DNA of 6,270 nucleotides. It comes from Bacteroidota bacterium (lineage in GTDB: Bacteria; Bacteroidota; Bacteroidia; Bacteroidales; UBA12481). The first letter of the stretch is position 1, and each line of letters opens with the position of its first letter. Location: the NCBI GenBank assembly GCA_030592205.1, contig JAUVKA010000249.1, positions 1 to 6,270 on the forward strand, written 5' to 3'. This document shows, piece after piece, positions 5,594 to 6,270 of this stretch. The notes beneath the pieces are model-generated. The model worked only from the letters and a program-made list of their open reading frames with translations, was not told the origin of the DNA and did no database searches. A program made the position numbers and the translations under genes.

Positions 5594-6270
5594 ATGATTG
5601 ATACTCAGATAAAACAAGATTATAAGGTTCAGGACCTTAGCCTTGCCGATTGGGGAAGGAAAGAGATTCAACTTGCAGAAGCAGAGATGCCGGGATTAAT
5701 GGCTCTCAGAGCAAAATACTCTGGCAAAAAGCCTCTGGCAGGAGCGAGAATTATGGGTTCCTTGCATATGACTGTACAAACGGCAGTGCTTATAGAAACA
5801 TTAGTGGCTATGGGAGCCAGTGTTCGCTGGGCAAGTTGTAATATTTTTTCCACTCAGGATCATGCTGCAGCTGCCATTGTAAAAGTTGGAGTTCCCGTAT
5901 TCGCCTGGAAAGGAGAAACTCTGGACGAATACTGGTGGTGCACCCTTCAGGCCTTGAGATTCCCTAATGGCCAGGGACCTCATTTAATCGTTGATGATGG
6001 AGGTGATGCAACCCTGATGGTTCATGAAGGTATAGCTGTAGAGAAAGATCCCAACTTATTAAACAAAGCAGTTGATGCCGAAGATGAAGTAAGTCTTTTG
6101 AAATTGCTGAAGAATACCCTGGAGGTGGATCCTGGTTTTTGGACCGATAGAATGAGTGAAATTCGTGGAGTTTCTGAAGAGACAACAACAGGAGTTCATC
6201 GGCTTTATCAGATGCTGGATAAAGGTCAATTGCTTTTCCCGGCGATAAATGTGAATGATTCGGTGACTAA
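5594..6270 (+). CDS. ahcY: Adenosylhomocysteinase, N-terminal part (runs off the right edge)
   Basis: The frame is open from ATG 5594 to the window end: 225 full codons plus two bases, about half of the usual 430-475 residues. The enzyme reversibly splits S-adenosylhomocysteine into adenosine and homocysteine using bound NAD+, relieving product inhibition of methyltransferases. Visible substrate-domain motifs are GSLHMTVQTAVLIETL with His58, the run NIFSTQDHAAAAI, FAWKGET, DDGGD with Asp135 (human Asp131), and SEETTTGVHRLY with Glu196 (human Glu156). The sequence stops inside FPAINVNDSVT, just before the conserved Lys that starts the NAD part of the active site. About 36 extra residues lie between DDGGD and SEETTTG compared with the human enzyme, the insert usual in many bacterial homologues. 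Ser56 replaces the Cys common in GCLHMT. The start follows the ribF stop by two bases, implying one transcript. Truncation is due only to the window edge. Confidence 0.97.
   Translation, partial: MIDTQIKQDYKVQDLSLADWGRKEIQLAEAEMPGLMALRAKYSGKKPLAGARIMGSLHMTVQTAVLIETLVAMGASVRWASCNIFSTQDHAAAAIVKVGVPVFAWKGETLDEYWWCTLQALRFPNGQGPHLIVDDGGDATLMVHEGIAVEKDPNLLNKAVDAEDEVSLLKLLKNTLEVDPGFWTDRMSEIRGVSEETTTGVHRLYQMLDKGQLLFPAINVNDSVT

Noticed and set aside
5650..5841. 63-codon plus-strand frame near the right end
   Set aside because: It is an alternative frame inside ahcY, whose own frame carries the conserved LHMT and STQDHAAAAI motifs.
1..6270. Mobile element, CRISPR, toxin-antitoxin or defence system
   Set aside because: No repeat array, transposase, integrase or small paired genes are seen; all coding space is taken by five housekeeping-type genes.

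Overview
The window is a stretch of an ordinary bacterial chromosome, most likely from a member of the Bacteroidota. Four things suggest this: a TlpA-type redoxin lipoprotein with the N-terminal domain arrangement typical of that phylum, promoter-like TAnnTTTG boxes (the Bacteroidota -7 consensus) in front of genes, no Shine-Dalgarno sequences before the starts, and moderate to low GC with AT-rich intergenic spaces. No rRNA, tRNA, CRISPR array, insertion sequence or phage gene is visible.

Layout. (a) 1-138 is a short AT-rich leader with a candidate promoter. (b) 139-2529 (+) encodes a complete membrane-bound proton-pumping pyrophosphatase (hppA) and is closed by a strong intrinsic terminator at 2587-2613. 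(c) 2618-4559 (-) is a two-gene unit read towards hppA: first a thioredoxin-fold lipoprotein (3360-4559), then, four bases after its stop, a GTG-started LpxH-type metallophosphoesterase (2618-3355). (d) 4560-4625 is a compact 66-bp divergent intergenic region with a perfect TAnnTTTG box for each direction. (e) 4626-6270 (+) holds ribF (riboflavin kinase/FAD synthetase) and, two bases after its stop, the first 225 codons of ahcY (adenosylhomocysteinase), which runs off the right edge.

The genes are mostly housekeeping: PPi-driven ion pumping, lipid A precursor processing, cell-envelope thiol chemistry, flavin cofactor synthesis and recycling of S-adenosylhomocysteine. Gene order gives no evidence of one shared pathway.

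The most interesting item is hppA. Its sequence departs from canonical pyrophosphatases in a way that matches the evolutionarily divergent, Na+-regulated, K+-independent H+-PPase subfamily: the polar catalytic residues and the K+-replacing lysine are kept, the DVGADLVGKVE signature is altered, and the Glu at the ion gate sits where Na+-pumping relatives have it. Smaller points are an Arg in place of Pro in the PTAN motif of RibF, GNHD instead of GNRD in the LpxH-like enzyme, and the overlapping divergent promoter region with a 10-bp palindrome. I see no convincing previously undescribed multi-gene system.
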